Shown one piece after another: positions 23,849 through 24,818 of a stretch of 24,818 bases of DNA; the first letter of the stretch is position 1; every line of letters starts with the position of its first letter. The notes below the pieces were generated by a model. It saw nothing but the letters and a program-made list of their open reading frames with translations. It made no database searches and was not told the DNA's origin. The position numbers and the translations under genes were made by a program. This DNA comes from Actinomyces sp. (GTDB lineage: Bacteria > Actinomycetota > Actinomycetes > Actinomycetales > Actinomycetaceae): contig DUQT01000247.1 of assembly GCA_012837655.1 (NCBI GenBank), forward strand, positions 1-24,818, written 5' to 3'.

Positions 23849-24818
23849 CTATTTCTGGTCAAGAACTTCCGGGTTAGCTATGAATTTCGGCTTATCTCCT
23901 CTAGCAAATGCCGCGATATCAGCAGCCCCTATCCGAGCAGCTAGACGAGAAGCTTCTTTTGAGGCACCACCGAGGTGCGGTGTGATAGTAATACGCGGCG
24001 TAGAAATGAGGCGGTGATCAGCCGGTAACGGTTCTTCCGGCAGGCAATCGAGGCCCGCAGCGAATAAATGCCCTGAGTCAATTGCATCTGCCAAAGCGTC
24101 ATAGTCGACCAGGGGACCTCGAGCGCAGTTAATGAAGATAGAGTTTTCCGGCATCAGTGCGAACGCGTCAGCATTCATCATTTGATGATTATCTTCGGTC
24201 ACGCGTGCGTGTATGGTCACGATATTGGAGTTTCGAAGGAGGTCTTCCAGGCTCTCAACAAACTCCAGGTTTTCAGGACCATTACGATCCTTAGCCCATG
24301 GATCGTACACCAAGACCTGCCCGCCAAACGCGGCAATGATGTGAGCAACCCTGCGTCCAACGTTGCCATAGCCGATCACACCAACTGTTGATGAGCCGAT
24401 CTCTGGACCTACGTTTTCAAATCTGTAGTAGTCCGACCTCCAGTCACCATTGATGACCTCAAGGTGACGCTGCGCGATTTGTCGAGCAGAAGCAACAATC
24501 ATGCCAACGGTGTGTTCGGCAGTTGCGGTGGCGTTTCGTCCCGGCGTATAGGACACCAGCACGCCATGCTCGGTTGCAGCTTCGATGTTTGCATTTACAG
24601 GTCCGCCTCTACAGATGGTGATCATCTTGAGCTGGGGCGAGTTCGCGATAACTTTTTCAGTAAAGGGAAATGTATGCGAGAAGGCCACATCGCAGCCTTT
24701 GAGTGCTTCTAATAGCTCGTCCTCATCGCCTAATGCTTCTTTCACCTCTGCAACGTCATGGAAAGGTGGGACTGGCCAACTAGAGGAAATTGTTGCCAAA
24801 TCAACTTCTGGCAATTCC
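23849..24818 (-). CDS. D-isomer-specific 2-hydroxyacid dehydrogenase (5' end beyond window)
   Basis: At least 321 residues of an NAD-dependent dehydrogenase of the phosphoglycerate/hydroxypyruvate reductase family are present. Elements seen are TICRGGPVNANIEAA, the cofactor site VGVIGYGNVGRRVAHIIAAFG followed by VYDPW, catalytic Arg in INCARGPLVDYDALADAI, Glu in LPEEPLP and His in ITPHLGGAS. A TTG at 24814 could start translation, but the first beta strand of the family is missing and the window edge is four bases away, so the gene almost certainly continues to the right. Pairing with a class II aldolase suggests sugar or sugar-acid catabolism rather than serine synthesis. Confidence 0.9.
   Translation of the reverse strand, partial: ELPEVDLATISSSWPVPPFHDVAEVKEALGDEDELLEALKGCDVAFSHTFPFTEKVIANSPQLKMITICRGGPVNANIEAATEHGVLVSYTPGRNATATAEHTVGMIVASARQIAQRHLEVINGDWRSDYYRFENVGPEIGSSTVGVIGYGNVGRRVAHIIAAFGGQVLVYDPWAKDRNGPENLEFVESLEDLLRNSNIVTIHARVTEDNHQMMNADAFALMPENSIFINCARGPLVDYDALADAIDSGHLFAAGLDCLPEEPLPADHRLISTPRITITPHLGGASKEASRLAARIGAADIAAFARGDKPKFIANPEVLDQK

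Noticed and set aside
23849..24818. serA (serine pathway) partner for serC
   Set aside because: The protein lacks the C-terminal regulatory domain of actinobacterial SerA and is linked to an aldolase, so a catabolic 2-hydroxyacid dehydrogenase is more likely.

Overview
The window looks like chromosomal DNA from an actinobacterium of moderately high G+C. Several genes point to Actinomycetota, probably a facultatively anaerobic lineage such as Actinomycetaceae: a DtxR/IdeR repressor with every classical metal ligand, a mycobacterial-type SerC, a DUF3027 gene coupled to a cold-shock gene, an ArgA-like acetyltransferase, frequent GTG/TTG starts and several genes with no visible Shine-Dalgarno. 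The anaerobic glpABC type of glycerol-3-phosphate dehydrogenase supports a low-oxygen lifestyle. The genus is an inference. I see no transposase, phage gene or CRISPR array.

Layout. 1-1.4 kb: tRNA-Arg(CCU), then an array of ten degenerate 23-24 bp palindromic units, then a tandem universal stress protein gene whose last codons lie inside the array. 1.5-3.1 kb (minus): secreted NlpC/P60 peptidoglycan hydrolase and the DtxR-type metal repressor. 3.3-4.5 kb (plus): serC with a strong terminator. 4.7-8.9 kb (minus): MFS exporter-like protein, NCS2 purine permease, DUF3027 protein and a cold-shock protein with a C-terminal extension.

9.0-13.9 kb (plus): a likely envelope-stress module of a membrane-anchored acidic/helical protein of unknown function, a large TPM-domain protein with a Gly-rich tail, and a PspA/IM30 protein, followed by a NYN-domain putative RNase. 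13.9-15.5 kb (minus): ArgA-like N-acetyltransferase and a SorC-family regulator.

15.8-21.9 kb (plus): glycerol catabolism. glpK, divergent from the SorC gene, phosphorylates glycerol. The tightly overlapping glpA-glpB-glpC operon oxidises glycerol-3-phosphate to DHAP and passes electrons to the quinone pool. Both promoters carry palindromes that could be operators. 22.0-22.9 kb: a HAD phosphatase whose 3' end is duplicated as a decayed 59-bp tandem repeat. 23.2-24.8 kb (minus): a class II aldolase and a D-2-hydroxyacid dehydrogenase cut by the window edge, forming a lower-G+C sugar or sugar-acid operon that may have been acquired.

The least explained items are the palindromic array beside the tRNA, the 398-aa membrane protein beside the TPM-PspA pair, the paired inverted elements upstream of glpA, and the tandem repeat at the edge of the low-G+C operon.
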